A DNA stretch of 64,000 nucleotides. Origin: Pomphorhynchus laevis (lineage: Eukaryota; Acanthocephala; Palaeacanthocephala; Echinorhynchida; Pomphorhynchidae). The notes beneath the pieces were generated by a model. The model saw nothing but the letters and a program-made list of their open reading frames with translations, was not told the DNA's origin and did no database searches. The stretch is taken from contig WNNJ02002305.1 of the NCBI GenBank assembly GCA_012934845.2, forward strand, positions 1 through 64,000. The letters run 5' to 3'. The translations under genes were made by a program, and so were the position numbers. Shown piece by piece: positions 49,021 through 60,914 of the stretch (position 1 is the stretch's first letter; each line of letters starts with the position of its first letter).

Positions 49021-51340
49021 GGTTCCCGTAAACGGGCCTATAAATGAGATTTATTGTCGGGAAAGATTAGATGTCTTCTACTTGATCGCGGCATTCACAG
49101 ACATAGTGAAGAAGCACGTGCAATCGAGAAGCTAATCTTGCGTTTAAGGTGAACCAATACATCACTATACTTTTCTGATTTTAACCTCGATGATATCGAG
49201 GCAATGTCCTTAAGTAGTTTAAGAGCAGGCGGTCCAACTCCTACTGATTATGAAAAAATTAATGGTATAAATTTGCTTTCTTCCACACTGACAATTCTTT
49301 CATTGTATTTGCTGCTTTTGCGATTTTTATTATATTCAAAGGCGGCGAGAGGCGAACTGCTGGCATATGACGGAGCATGTACTGAAAAAACATTGACGTC
49401 AAAAAACGTATGCTCATTTCTATTGTCATGTAGTCCATAACATGAAATGTATAGGCGCGCATTGTTATTTTTCGTTGTTGAATTATTCATGAATTCTAAG
49501 CTGACTGGAATCTTTTGCAAAGTTGGTTCGACTTCGACGCCATGGCATATCTCTGATAATGCATAAGCGATCGTGTTCCGAATATCGTTGTGACGGATTA
49601 TTGGTACACCACCTCGTTTACATGATAATGCGTGAATAATGCCATTTGTTGTACCGCATATACATTTTTTTTGTTTAGATCTGGTGGATTCCATCCATAT
49701 CTGGAACATATGGCATCCCTAAATTCATAAGAATGGAGATGAAAATTATCAACGGCTAGAGGAAGCGCACTTAGCCATAATGAAGCGCAATTCTTAGTAG
49801 CATGGTTAATTGCATTACATACTGCTTGTTGAGCCCTTTGTTTGACATCAATTAAGCGGTTCTTGTAAACATTAATTCGTTGACAAGAAATACTTTTTAT
49901 AACATCTGATTGTACTTGTCACAGAGTTTCTCCTGTATATTCAGAATCATAAGTATCACAGATTAGTTGTGCATTTTCATACTCTAATGTGGATGCGAAA
50001 ATTGGGTCTAATACGCCTAGACCTCCTAGTTTAAGAGGTGAGGTCAATATTGTCCACCAATCATGATTCAAGGTTCGACTTGTTAGAGATGGTAAAAGCT
50101 TGTCTGTTAATATGGTCAACAACGTTGACAAATGCACGCATTCAAATGTTGTATTTCTGAAAAAGTGAGACCATTTCCATTGTACTGATTTTGTAAGACC
50201 GATATAAGATACATGTGGATCAACTTTGGCTATTTCTACTAAACGATCAAGTAGACGAGTTCAACTATGAGATTTATCAAGTGCAACCGAATTTACATAC
50301 TCGGTAGTGCCTATAGGAATGCCAAGTATCATAATACCATCCGATGATATTCCAATTTCTTTCATTGGGCATGTTTGCTTTATTTCAGATGGATGCGTAA
50401 GCAGTTGTGTTTTCTTAGCGTTAACGAAATATCCATATTGAGGTCCACCGCTTTTTTATACATTCCATACTATAGTTAACTCGTCAATAGTACCGACAAA
50501 GTTTGCATCATCCGCAAACCAAACTTGTATTATGCTGGGAACACTGTTTTTAATTTTGTTGTTCAACGGAAGTGAGGCCATGGAGAAAGCCGCCATAGCT
50601 AAGGGGTCCCCTTGTGTAAACCCCTCTCGAGAAAATATGCTTGTACCGCCAAGCACTAGTTGAGCGTCGGTTCTGTAAGTGTTTGCAAGAACACAAGCCA
50701 ACGAAGGACAAATGTATTGTATATTGTGAATAGCAGCTTGTCGATTTAGAGTTAAATGCGTTAGAAGCATTTACGGCAAGAACACAACGTTGTTTATTCG
50801 ACATAAATGCGGATTTGATGGAATGAATAGCAAACTCAATTCCGCCACGTTGTAATGCCTCCAATTGACTCTTTCCATCCACGTCTTGCAAAACGAATTT
50901 TACCACCTCAATTATGGCTTTACATACTATGCGTTTCGTAACTTCACACACTCCTATCGGTCCTATGCCCCCGGATTTTTTCGGGATAGCGACAAGCCTA
51001 CATGTCGTTAACGCATCAAGAACACCAGTGGGAATTTTATCAGTAGTTAATCGAATTGTGAATTCAGACAAAGCCCTGGCAAGGTTACGTGAATGAATTC
51101 CGAAGCCTGTGAGCATGAATTTCCATAGACTCGAATCACATCCTGATGGTCCAGCACTTCCGTTAGTCTTTTTACAAGCTTTGATAATAGCGTCTTCGTC
51201 AATTTGTGTGAAGCGTACAGAGTGATGTGTGATCGCTCCATGAATTGGTGATAACAGAAGAGAATCAGGATGTGAATTTTCTGGGATAGGGTGTAGATTT
51301 TCAAGCACTTCCTTGACATATGAATCTTTGATCATATGAA
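49021..51340 (-). mobile_element. 5'-truncated family A LINE
   Basis: The 3' tail has the hairpin motif at 49021-49038 (in sense GGCCCGTTTACGGGAACC, a 4 bp CCCG/CGGG stem with loop TTTA). The coding runs from about 49200 to 51335. The 5' end lies at a short tandem CATATGAATCTTTGAT repeat (51318-51350). Confidence 0.75.
49200..51335 (-). pseudogene. Family A protein remnant: RT, CCHC, RLE
   Basis: From 51335: VKEVLENLHPIPENSHPDSL, GSAGPSGCDSSLWKFML, CRLVAIPKKSGGIGPIGVCEVTKRI (RT), LAVNASNAFN (the catalytic Asp position reads Asn), then after a frame change FSREGFTQGDPLAMAAF and VWFADDANFVG. Thumb sequence appears at 49919-50137 (SPLKLGGLGVLDP). The CCHC (CICGTTNGIIHALSC) and RLE (IIRHNDIRNTIAYAL, VEPTLQKIP, NARLYISCYG, FFDVNVFSVHAPSYAS) lie at 49709-49248. 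Several frame changes separate these pieces. The Asp in ARLYIS is changed to Tyr. Confidence 0.8.
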
Positions 51341-51450
51341 TCTTTGATCATACACAGGATCTTTGATCTTGATGCTCTTAAGCAAGCCGATATCATTCTA
51401 GCCGAAAATATGCCGATTTATGTGCGTAAAGCGCTCATCTCATCACTATT
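51341..51450. other. Unassigned join between two family A copies
   Basis: About 100 bases including the end of the short tandem ATCTTTGAT repeat. No gene is recognised. Confidence 0.4.
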
Positions 51451-52555
51451 ATTATTTTTCATTTTTTTGAAATTTTTTTAAAGAGAGAGATTTATTATTA
51501 TAATAATCAAAAGATTTTGTTTTTCCGAAAATGAGTACTGGAGGATTCCTATTTGTTACTGTTCTGGTTGTAATACTGCTCGCTCGTCTAAACGCAGTGG
51601 CGCACTACGGGTTGAGCGTGAACTTCGCAAACTAGCAGATATTAACCGAGCGATTTTGAAGCTGATCTTTCTCTTTAGTTTCACTGCTAAATAACTGTAA
51701 CTTAAGGGTCCTTTTTGTGCTAGCGTCGATGCAATTGTTTTCACTAACATGCTAGCTTCTTTGCCAAATCCTCCTGCTGTTGAGAAGACCAATGGAACAA
51801 ATGAACTGTTTTCAATTCTTCGCACTCTTTCACTGTACTTCGATTTTTTCCAATTTTCGTTGTACTCGAAGGCCGATTCAGGTGCACGTTCGCTCGAATC
51901 AAGAACCGTAAACACCAAAGTATACTATATCTAGCCGTGCACATTAATTGTTCGTTGTCGCTGAGTTTTCAAAGGTAATATTATCGGGAACATTCATTAA
52001 CTCCGGTTCAATTCCGACATTGTGGCCAACTAAGCTCAAAGCACTTGCTATTGTATCCCGGACTGCATTATGTCCGATGATCGGTATTGCTCCATAATTG
52101 CATGATAGTGCGTGCGCTAAGGTTATATTCGACCCGCAGTAACACAATCGCTTATCGAGACCTTGATCCAAATTACCATATCGTGCGTTGATTGCATCGG
52201 TGAATTCATTGATGGATAGATAAAATTTCTCATGTTTTAGCGGTAAGGCACTTAGCCACGATGAAGCACCAAGATGTGCCGCATGTTTGATGGTGTTTTG
52301 TAGGGAGGGAGCTAGGTCGGTTAGTATTTTTGATACACGATCTAGATGTGCTTGATTTCGGAATCGCGTAATTTCATGAAGTACTGTGTTTTGCCTTTCG
52401 CGTAGACTATCACCTAAAGAGTCTCCATCATAAGTCGATAGAAGCATTCTTGATAATGTTTTCTCAATATGAGCGGTAAATAATGGGTTGGCGATCTCTC
52501 GATTAGTGCTTTCCAGCCGGCAAGTAAATCGCAGCTTGTAGATTACAACAGAATT
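51451..52555 (-). pseudogene. Second 5'-truncated family A copy: CCHC and RLE
   Basis: From 52447: ITRFRNQAHLDRVSKILTDLAPSLQNTIKHAAHLGASSWLSALPLK, LSINEFTDAINARYGNLDQG, CYCGSNITLAHALSC (CCHC), IIGHNAVRDTIASAL (RHN reads GHN) and IEPELMNVPDNI. The strand then changes frame, and 51918-51556 carries FEYNENWKKSKYSERVRRIENSSFVPLVFSTAGGFGKEA and ARLISASLRSSRS. The AT-rich 3' tail is at 51451-51540. The 5' side joins the family C copy near 52555. Confidence 0.75.
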
Positions 52556-54695
52556 CTTTAAATTATTTTAAAACTAACTTTGAACTTGTGCGTCAGAATC
52601 TATTAAGTATTTCATGGCTCAGTCCGTTTTATGTTGGGGTTGATAAGGCATGCTATCAGTTAAAAGCCACCCTTAAGGAATTACTCATACGATTTTCGCC
52701 CCGTAAAACCGTTGCAAATCGTATACACCATAAACCTTGGTTTGACAAAGAGTTAAAGAATGCTTTAAAATTAAAAAAATGAAATTCCAGTTGTTTTCTA
52801 ATAATAGTATTGATTACTGTAGGTATAAAGAGGCCAGAAATCGGTTCACATTTATTAAACGCTTCAAACAATGTCAATTTGAAGAGAAAATTGCTCAAAT
52901 GTCAATTCATAATCCTAAATCCGTATTCAATTATGCTAATTTCAACAACAAAAATAAACACATTGGTTCACTTGTTGATACTGATGGTTGCACATTGATT
53001 AAATATGATGACATAGCGAATGCTTTCGCTCAACATTTTTGCATAGGAGTTCGTAAATCCTCCTCCGTCACCTATGCCTCGTACTGTCCATCGAATATAA
53101 ACATTCTTCAGATGTTTTCTGTTAATGATGTAGTGCTAGAGCTCAAGCGGCTTAAATCGTCAGGTTATATTTGTCCTTATCGTTTACCACCGGTATTTCT
53201 CAAGAATATCGCTGATGTTATCGGCATACCACTATATTGGATTTGTGTCGCCTCCTTGTACTTCGGTTGTGTCCCGATGAATTGGAAACTTTCGTTGATA
53301 AGGCCCATTTTGAAGAAAGGTGATCCATCTTCAGTTGAAAATTATCGCCCGATAAGTCTAACGTGTGTATTCTGTCGAGTTTTGGAAAGGATAATATACC
53401 GCATTCTAAGCGATTATCTAGAATCCAACAAATTATTGTATAACAATCAACATGGATTTCGAAGGAATCGCTCAACAATCACTAATCTCTTGATTGCCCA
53501 GAATAGGTGGGGTTCGTTAGTTGATAAGGGCTTTGATGTTGATATAGTATTTTTTGATTTTTCAAAAGCGTTTGATATGGTTCCACATGACATCTTGATT
53601 CAGAAAATGCGTGCTCTAAACATTGATCCACTTATTATTCGCTGGATAAAAGAATTTTTATCTAACAGATTCTATCAGGTTGTTGTAAATGGTTCTCTTT
53701 CTGATCCTTATCCGGTCAATGTTGGAGTTCCGCAGGGTTCGGTCCTCGGCCCATTTTTATTCTGTATTTTCATTAATGACCTTCCTTCCATTTTGAACTC
53801 ACACTCTCTTTTATATGCAGACGACCTAAAAATTTGGCAGGCTATCCGGTCAGATTCGGACACGGTGCTAGTTCAATCGGATATCGACAGCATTTCCAAC
53901 TGGGCTTATATGAATGGTCTGTCACTGAATATATCAAAGTGTGCTTGTATGCGTTTACAATCACGCAGTCATAGTGTGTATCCAACTTATCATCTTGAGG
54001 ATCAGAACATTAAAGTAGTAACTCGTCTTAGCGACCTTGGAATAGTAGTTGCGAATGATTTTTCGACTAGTTGGAATACTGAGTTGGCTTGCTCGAAAGC
54101 AAATCGAATGGTTGGGATGATTCGTAGAACTTTTAGTGTGTTGAGTCCAGTTTCATTTAGAGCACTCGCCAACGCATTTGTGATCAGTCATCTTACCTAT
54201 GCATCACAATGTTCGTTCCCGAGAACAGTATACGAGAAAAGTAGAATTGAAAATGTGCTGCGCCGGGCAACTAAGCTCGTAAATTCAGTTAAAGCCTTAC
54301 CTTATAATGAAAGGCTAAAAAACTTGGTATGGTTTCTATAAGCGACCTTCGGTTTCGGCGAGATATGTGTTCAACATGGGAAGCTTTACACAAGGGAAAT
54401 CACGTCTTAAGAGAATTGATGACTGTTCGGAAAAGTCGGGCTTTGCGTGGACACAATTTTACTTTAGCCCATCGCCGAGTTATACGCTCTAAAACTGTAC
54501 AATTTGGACACCGAATCGTAAGTAAGTGGAACCGATTAAGTGAAGAAATTGTCAACTCAAGATCGGTTTCAGCATTCAAACATAAACTTTTGTGACTTTT
54601 GTTTGTGAGTCTTTTTTTTTCGTTAATTTTTTAACAGTGCAACTGTGAGCTTTGCTCGTCTGTTTGTCGAAATAATAATAATAATAATAACTAAA
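52556..54695 (+). mobile_element. 5'-truncated family C LINE C5
   Basis: It starts within the linker between endonuclease and RT and runs through the ORF2 end (54595), a 3' UTR (GTTTGTGAGTC...) and a (AAT)n tail at about 54670-54691. Confidence 0.8.
52588..54595 (+). pseudogene. Family C5 ORF2: linker, RT and C-terminal region
   Basis: WLSPFYVGVDKACYQLKATLKELLIRFSPRK opens the readable part; a frame change follows near 52775. The RT (52779-54341) is well kept: LKRLKSSGYICPYRLPPVFLKNIADV, YRPISLTCVFCRVLERI, HGFRRNRSTITNLL, DIVFFDFSKAFDMVPHD (catalytic Asp), VGVPQGSVLGPFLFCIFIND and LLYADDLKIWQAI. A small frame change at about 54335 leads to FRRDMCSTWEALHKGNHVLRELMTVRKSRALRGHNF and RIVSKWNRLSEEIVNSRS, ending 54595. 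The endonuclease and ORF1 are missing. Confidence 0.85.
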
Positions 54696-54982
54696 AAGTT
54701 TCTAAAAATGTTCGAGATACAAATAACATACATTAAGCAAAAATAATTTAATGACAATGCTATTCTGTAATATGCCTCTCAAAAAGGGGTCTTCGATTTG
54801 CTATAGGCTAAGCCTGTAAGAAAAGCTGGATATACACTCAGCAAACTGCAGCTCTACAATGCTCTTGTATCCCGATAAGGATGGCAGCATAGAACCCACC
54901 TTCTTGTCAGTGTGAAGATTTGTTCAACATGTCACATCAGTTTTGTCAGGCAGGTGGGTTGCCGACAATCCGTCACAATATA
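54696..54982 (+). pseudogene. Family A fragment with internal deletion
   Basis: The first 40 bases resemble family A/N leaders (GTTCGAGAT, then ACAAATAACATACATTA at 54719-54735). By 54830 it reads GYTLSKLQLYNALVSR and then, in another frame, the CCHC/RLE start CQAGGLPTIRHN. The RT is missing. A B1 3' end interrupts it at 54983. Confidence 0.55.
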
Positions 54983-55604
54983 ATAATACAAATTTATTTA
55001 ACGTGGCAAATGCGTGCCAGCAGCACACTTACAAGTCCACTAAAAAATGAAAAAGTCAAGCAGATAAATTATTTAAATGGGATCGGATTTGACGTTTGAA
55101 GCACGGCAGGTAAGTTGATTGGCGTATATGAATGGGCAGATGATTCCACAATAGAGGAGCAGCCACCAGGAAGGAGTGGAGTCCAAAGGAGGTAGAGTAG
55201 TTTGGGACATGTGAAAGAAGGGAATTACAGGAACGCTAGAAACAGTAAACAGGTCGAGAGTTATCAAGAAAAGGAAGGTTGATAAATGAAGGGGTATGAT
55301 AAGTTACACGGCGTAAAGCAACGAAAAGAAGACGAATTTGAACACGACAATAAAGTGTAGGCAAATCGAGAAAAGCTAGATGGTGAGATGTATGATCAAA
55401 ACGACGAAGATGGACGAGAATTCGGACGGCTGCGTTGACGATGTGTTTTAGGGGAAGAAGAGTAGATTTAGATGAGTTAGAAAATAGACTAAGACAATAA
55501 TCGAGTCTAGATAAAAGGAAAGAAGATATGAGAGTCATACAAGAGGGGAAATCGATCAATCTACGAACTTGACGGAGGTTGCGGGGTATCAAGGTAGATG
55601 GGCA
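54983..55604 (-). mobile_element. 5'-truncated B1 LINE
   Basis: The 3' tail and hairpin (55012-55028, with one G.U pair) are followed by coding for MTLISSFLLSRLDYCLSLFSNSSKSTLLPLKHIVNAAVRIL and RLDRCL-type C-terminal sequence, up to LRQVRRLIDFPS near 55592. No catalytic domain is present. The 5' end abuts a family A leader. Confidence 0.8.
55012..55028 (-). promoter_or_regulatory. Family B 3' hairpin with G.U wobble
   Basis: In element sense GTGTGC/GCACGC; the second pair is U.G, and pairing of the stem is kept. Confidence 0.75.
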
Positions 55605-58446
55605 TTAAAAAGTCTTGGTTATTAAAATTCTTACAATCTAAAGTAAATACAAGGAGAAATAAAGACCGTAACCTTATAAGTTACCAACGACTTACACTGA
55701 GACGAAGAAATTGCTAAATTAATCGGCCTTGAAGAGCGTGCTGTACTTGGCTATACTTAACGATATCGCCAGATCAGCCGATATATTGAACACCTAAACT
55801 CCTTTATCAATCTTAGACACACAACTTATTACACTAATTACATTCGTCGGTTCGTCTCGCTCAAAAACACATGCCAAAAGAAAAACCTTCTGATCGGCCG
55901 TTGTGCTGTGGATGCAACGGTCTGTCTGCAAAGTGCAAAGGTTGCAGATGTGCGAAGACAGGAATTCCTTGCACGAATTGCCGTGCACCTGAATGTAGCA
56001 ATCGCGTACATATAGGACCACAGACGATGCCTTTGACTTCTGCTGCGGAGATAATCACATTTGGAGAGGACACTTGTGATATACATCAGGATGTAGATTC
56101 TATACCAGTGCACGTTGAAGTAACCCAATTGCTGCAAAAGGATACACCACGCTGCTCTTAGTATATCCCTGTCATTCAAGAAAATGAAATTGATCGTTTC
56201 GATAACCGAAGCCAAACACAGAATTTTTTTGATGAATGCATTAAATGGCGACTTCACTTATTTCGCTTACCCCGATGCAATGCGACTCATCCGTTTATCG
56301 CAACGCAAGCAGATCTGTTCAAATTCGCTGGGACGTCATACGACGCAGAAAACAATTCACTTGAACTCGCTACAGTATTTTGTCAATTAATAAGACAAGA
56401 TATTGGCAGTAAAAATATCAGTATGATTCGCAAGCCACTAGAGCGCAGATTGCGCATGTGGTATCACATCGATCATCATAACTTGTTTCGTGAAGAAGCG
56501 ATTATTCAGAGCAGAAAAAAGGTTAAAAGTAGAAACTATACAAATAATCATGCTGAGAAGAGGTGCTATAAGGATTTTATAAAACTGATGAAACATGGGA
56601 AAACAACAAGCGCGGTACGCATGTTATCATTGGATTGAATTAGAAATGGGGTGCATCAAATGGATGACAAGCTAGAAAATCATATGACGGTAAGAGACAA
56701 GCTAAGTATTCTACACCCAGAGGCTGGAGAACTTAATCGGTCGTTAGTTCTGATCATGCCATTGGAAGGGGTATGTGATTATTATTCCGAGGTATTCCAA
56801 TGTATTGATTTGCAAATGATTCAATCTATAAGCGAAACTGTTCAAGGAAGCTGTGAACCCTCAGGTATGGATGCCAAAGATTGGTGAATGATGCTCAATG
56901 AATTCGGCCGTGATTCTCTACAATTGGCAGATGCTCTGGCAAAGTTTGCATGCCGTTTGGCCTCAAAAGAAATAAGTTTGCATAACGCTGTTGCATTGAC
57001 GGCAAGTCGTCTGGTCCCGTTGAACAAACAGCCGGGAATCCGGCCAATCGGAGTGGGAGAAGTATGCCGACGAATAATAGCCAAGGCAATTCTTTCAACG
57101 GTGACAAGTGATATCGCCGAAGTAGCTGGTAGCGTACAGCTGCGTGCTACACAACGATGCGGAGCAGAATCAGTTATTCACTCTATTAGGAATTCATTTA
57201 AATTGTCGAACGATGTCTGTGTGTTGCAGATAGATGCTAGCAACGCGCTCAATGCGATAAATCGCAAATTGGCATTAACAAACATTAAGAATGTATGTCC
57301 GGCCATATATCATGTGTTGAAGAACTGCTACCAGAAAAATCCTACATTAACTGTGCAAGACGAGATTTTAATCTCAAAAGAAGGATTCACGCAAGGTGAT
57401 CCATTGGCGATTGCGGCATTCGCAATGGCAACACTCCCTCTTATTAATGACCTGAGAAAGAGGGTACCTTCTGTTATGCACCGATGGTACGCAGGTAATG
57501 CATGTTGCGTAGGACGACCGGAAGATCTAATAAAAGTATAGCGGAATATAGTTACAATCGGTCCGCTGTATGGATTTCATGTGAATGTAGCAAAAAGTAA
57601 ATTGCTAGTGCAAAAAAGTCATATGCCCCATGTTAAAAAGATTTTTCACAATGCAGGAATTTGCACGACTGATGAAGGCATCGTTTACTTGGGAATCCCG
57701 ATAGAAACACACACATTCACAAAATCTCATTTAATCGACAAGGTAGCCAAATGGACAAAAATGGTTAAACAGTTATCTGAAATTGCGGAGATTGATGCTT
57801 TAATTGCATATAGCGCCTTTTGCTACGCTATACAACACAAGTGGAGTTACGTGATTCGGACGTGCAAGGTAGAGGTGGAGTGGTTTGAGCAGTTACGGAA
57901 TTCAATCTACAATGACTTGTTACCAAAATTTACTGGTCAAGAAAACATAACAGAAACTATGCGAATGGTCTATTCGCTACCGTCAAGATGTGGCGGTCTG
58001 GGAATTCGAAATGACTGGGATAATGCCGATAACATATATAGCCGATCGATAAGAATATGTGAACCCATCTTGCGTGGTATTAAAGGGCAAGAACTAACAA
58101 TTTTACAAAGACAAATAAGTGAACAAATTTATAATGAAGCTAAACTAGAGACTAAAGGCAAAGTTTTACATACGGTAGAATTATTGGTGAAAGGGTGAAA
58201 TGTCTAATAGCATTTGCATCAGTAAAGGGAACTTCTTCGTGGATAACGACAAGACCAAACAATATATCTCAATCAGTACTTGGCAAACAACAATTTATAG
58301 ACGCCATATGTGTAAGATATAATTGCGTTAAAAGATTGTAAAGCGCGCTGTGCGTGTGGTTTACTGTTTGATCGATCACATGCTCTCTCACGTCGGACGG
58401 GAGGAACAACTATAATTAGACATGATATAATACGGAATGTCATTGC
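55605..58446 (+). mobile_element. Family A LINE, nearly full length, interrupted in the RLE
   Basis: The leader starts with AAAAAGTCTTGG and contains CTAAAGTAAATAC, also present in the leader of the intact copy (44214-44226, minus). The ORF runs from 55871. The copy is cut at IIRHDIIRNVIADG by a B2 insertion at 58447. The remainder of the RLE was not found downstream. Confidence 0.8.
55871..58446 (+). pseudogene. Family A protein: Cys cluster, RT, CCHC, start of RLE; decayed mainly by stops
   Basis: ATG 55871 (MPKEKPSDRPLCCGC). The Cys cluster reads CCGCNGLSAKCKGCRCAKTG and PCTNC. RT: SRLVPLNKQPGIRPIGVGEVCRRI, LQIDASNALNAINRK (NAFN is NALN), SKEGFTQGDPLAIAAF and RWYAGNACCVG, in which the YADD box is YAGN, so the RT is dead. 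Thumb sequence continues to 58195. One reading frame spans 55871-58195 with five in-frame stops (at 56159, 56636, 56885, 57539, 58196) and no frameshift until about 58190. Then CACGLLFDRSHALS (the last Cys of the CCHC is Arg) and IIRHDIIRNVIAD complete what is left. Confidence 0.85.
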
Positions 58447-58491
58447 CGACGGAAAAAAGGATTTATTTTAACGTAGCAAATGCGTGCCAGC

Positions 58492-58507
58492 GCACGCTTA
58501 CATGACA
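58492..58507 (-). promoter_or_regulatory. Family B 3' hairpin
   Basis: GCGTGC/GCACGC stem, loop GCTG in element sense. Confidence 0.8.
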
Positions 58508-58525
58508 ACAACAAAATAAGACTGT

Positions 58526-59760
58526 GAATCAGGTGTCAAGAAGGTGTGAACGGAGGAGGTGTTTGAATGTGATAAAGGAGGGAGCGCAGCGGACGTCGAG
58601 AGGGAGTTGATTCCAGGCGAGTGAGGTGGCGACAAGGAAAGATCGGAGACCGTAGTTGTTGGAGTAATTAAAAACGTGGAGTAAGAGGGAAAGACAGGAA
58701 CGAAGCGATAGCGAGGTGGGGCGAGTATCGTCTAAGAAAGGAAGGTTGATGAACGATGGGGAGCCGACGGCGATGAGACGAAAAGTAACAAGAAGGCGGA
58801 TTTTGATGCGGATGTGGATTGTGGGCCAGGAGAGTTGGGCAAAATATGTGGATGTGTGTTCGAAGCGACTAAGACGAAAGAGCACTCGAACGGCGGTGTT
58901 GATTATTCGTTGTAGAAGTAGGATGATGGATTTTGGAGAACTGGCGAAAAGGCTAAGGCAGTAATCGATGTTAGGGAAAAAAGCGATAAAAGAAGAGACA
59001 TACAAGAACGGAAGTCGATAAGGGGGCAGATACGGCGCATGTCACGGAGAATTAAGTTAGATGAGCGGACTTTGTCACGGACGAAGGGTTTAAGGGAAAG
59101 GTGATCATCGAAATGGAAGCCTAAGAAAGTGAGATTGTGGACTATGGGGATGATCGATGAGGCAAAATATACAGTGGGAGGAGATATGTTTGGTTTACGG
59201 GGAAGGATCCACATTATTTTGGACTTTTCGGGGTTTAGAACGAGATGGAGATTGGAGAGACGTTTGTAGATAGAAGAAAGACAGTTGGAGGCAGAAATGC
59301 CGATATCGTGTATGCGATGTGCGGGTGCATGAGCATAGATTAGAATGTCATCGGCGTATTGCATGACGTTAAAAGAGTAAGGTTTGATAAATGGAGAGAG
59401 ATCGCCAAGCAAAAGAGAGAAAAGCAGGGGACCTATAACTGAACCTTGTGGGACCCCGCAAAAAATAGGGATGGGAGGGGAGGATGATGAATTAGAACAG
59501 ACGCGAAAGGAACGGTCGGATAGATATGAGGCGAACCATGCTACGGAGGAGGAAGAAAAGCCGTAATCATAACGAAGGCGAGAAAGGAGGACGGAGTGGT
59601 CGACAATGTCGAATGCGGAGGAGAGGTCGAGGGAGATGAGAACACTATATAGAGCCTTGTCTCGAGAAATGAGTAAGTCGTTGTACACTTTTATGCATGC
59701 GATTTCTGTCGAGTGATTAAAGCGGAAAGCGGATTACAAAGGAGGGTACAGATTGGATGA
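58526..59760 (-). pseudogene. Family B2 ORF2: RT palm to C-terminus
   Basis: From 59688: KVYNDLLISRDKALYSVLISLDLSSAFDIVDHSVLL (catalytic Asp), FCGVPQGSVIGPLLFSLLLGDL, MQYADDILIYAHAPAH and LNPEKSKIMWILPRKP. A frame change near 58960 leads to DYCLSLFASSPKSIILLLQRIINTAVRVLF and the end LLRSHLLDT at 58529. All RT palm motifs are intact in one frame. The endonuclease and RT N-terminus are absent. Confidence 0.85.
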
Positions 59761-59770
59761 GGAGAGATAA

Positions 59771-60830
59771 CTGCTTTTGACATCGTCGATCACTCGATTC
59801 TTCTCCATCGCCTTCGTCATGATTATGGCTTCTCTTTACCAACTGTATCATGGTTTTCTTCATATCTATCAAACCGTACATTTCGCGTATATTCTAACTC
59901 TTCTCTCTCATCCTTCGTCCATTCCGTCCGGTGTTCCACAAGGCTCCGTATTAGGCCCTATACTTTTCTCTCTTCTTCTTGGTGATTTGTCTTCGATTTC
60001 TCATAAATTTAACTTCCATGTTATGCAATATGCTGATGACATTCTCATCTATGCTCATGCACCTGTTTATCGTATTCACGATCTTAGTGTTTCCGCTTTG
60101 GACTGTCTTGTCTCAATTTCCAATCATCTTTCTTCCTTTCGCCTTTCTCTGAATCCTGATAAATCTAAAATTATGTGGATCCTACCTCGACGCCTCAGCT
60201 TCGAACCTCCCTCCGTATCATTAAATTCTACAATTCTTCCTATCGTTGATAATCTCGTTTTCCTAGGCTTCCATTTTGACAACCGACTTTCACTTAAACC
60301 TTTCGTTAGAGATAAAGTACGCTCATCTACCTTGATACTCCGCAACCTCCGTCAAGTTCGTAGATTGATCGATTTCCCTTCTTGTATGACTCTCATATCA
60401 TCTCTCCTTTTTTCTAGACTCGATTATTGTCTTAGTCTATTTTCTAACTCACCTAAATCCACTCTTCTTCCCCTACAACGCATCGTCAACGCAGCTGTCC
60501 GAATTCTCCTCCGTCTTCGTCGTTTTGATCATACATCATACCATCTTGCTTCTCTCGATTTGCCTACAATTTATTGTCGTGTTCAAATTCGTCTTCTTAT
60601 CGTTGCTTTCCGCCTTGTAACTTTTCATACCCTTTCATTTCTCAACCTTCCTTTTCTTGATAATTCTCGTTCTGTTTACTGTTCCTTGCGTTCCTGTAAT
60701 TCCCTTCTTTTACATGTCCCAAACTACTCTACCTCCTTTGGACTCCGCTCCTTCCTGCTGGCTGCTCCTCTATCGTGGAATCATCTGCCCATTCATATAC
60801 GCCAATCAACTTCCCTGTAGTGCTTCAAAC
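59771..60830 (+). pseudogene. Family B1 ORF2: RT palm to C-terminus
   Basis: After a frame change near 59900 the frame from 59777 carries IPSGVPQGSVLGPILFSLLLGDL, MQYADDILIYAHAPVYRIHDL, LNPDKSKIMWILPRRLSFEPP, LGFHFDNRLSLKPFVRDKVRSS and LLFSRLDYCLSLFSNSPKSTLLPLQRIVNAAVRILLRLRRFDHTS, ending near 60820. It is nearly identical to the B1 at 17391-20299 and bridges the frame breaks seen there. The endonuclease is missing. Confidence 0.85.
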
Positions 60831-60897
60831 GACAAATCCGATCCCATTTTAACAATTTATCCGCTTGACTTTTTCATTTTTGTTTGTGGACTTGTAA

Positions 60898-60914
60898 GCG
60901 TACAGCTTGTACGC
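60898..60914 (+). promoter_or_regulatory. Family B 3' hairpin with compensatory pair change
   Basis: The stem is GCGTACA/TGTACGC: the G-C pair of other copies is replaced by A-T on both sides, keeping the stem. Loop GCT. Confidence 0.8.

Larger units (their letters stand above)
58447..59770 (-). mobile_element. 5'-truncated B2 LINE
   Basis: The 3' tail and hairpin (58492-58507) are followed by the ORF2 second half to about 59760. It joins a plus-strand B1 copy head to head at 59770. Confidence 0.85.

Noticed and set aside
54960-58460. Site-specific insertion of family B into the family A RLE motif IRHN
   Set aside because: Both the B1 at 54983 and the B2 at 58447 enter just after this motif, but at positions about 20 bases apart, and the other B insertions are elsewhere. 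Two cases are too few.
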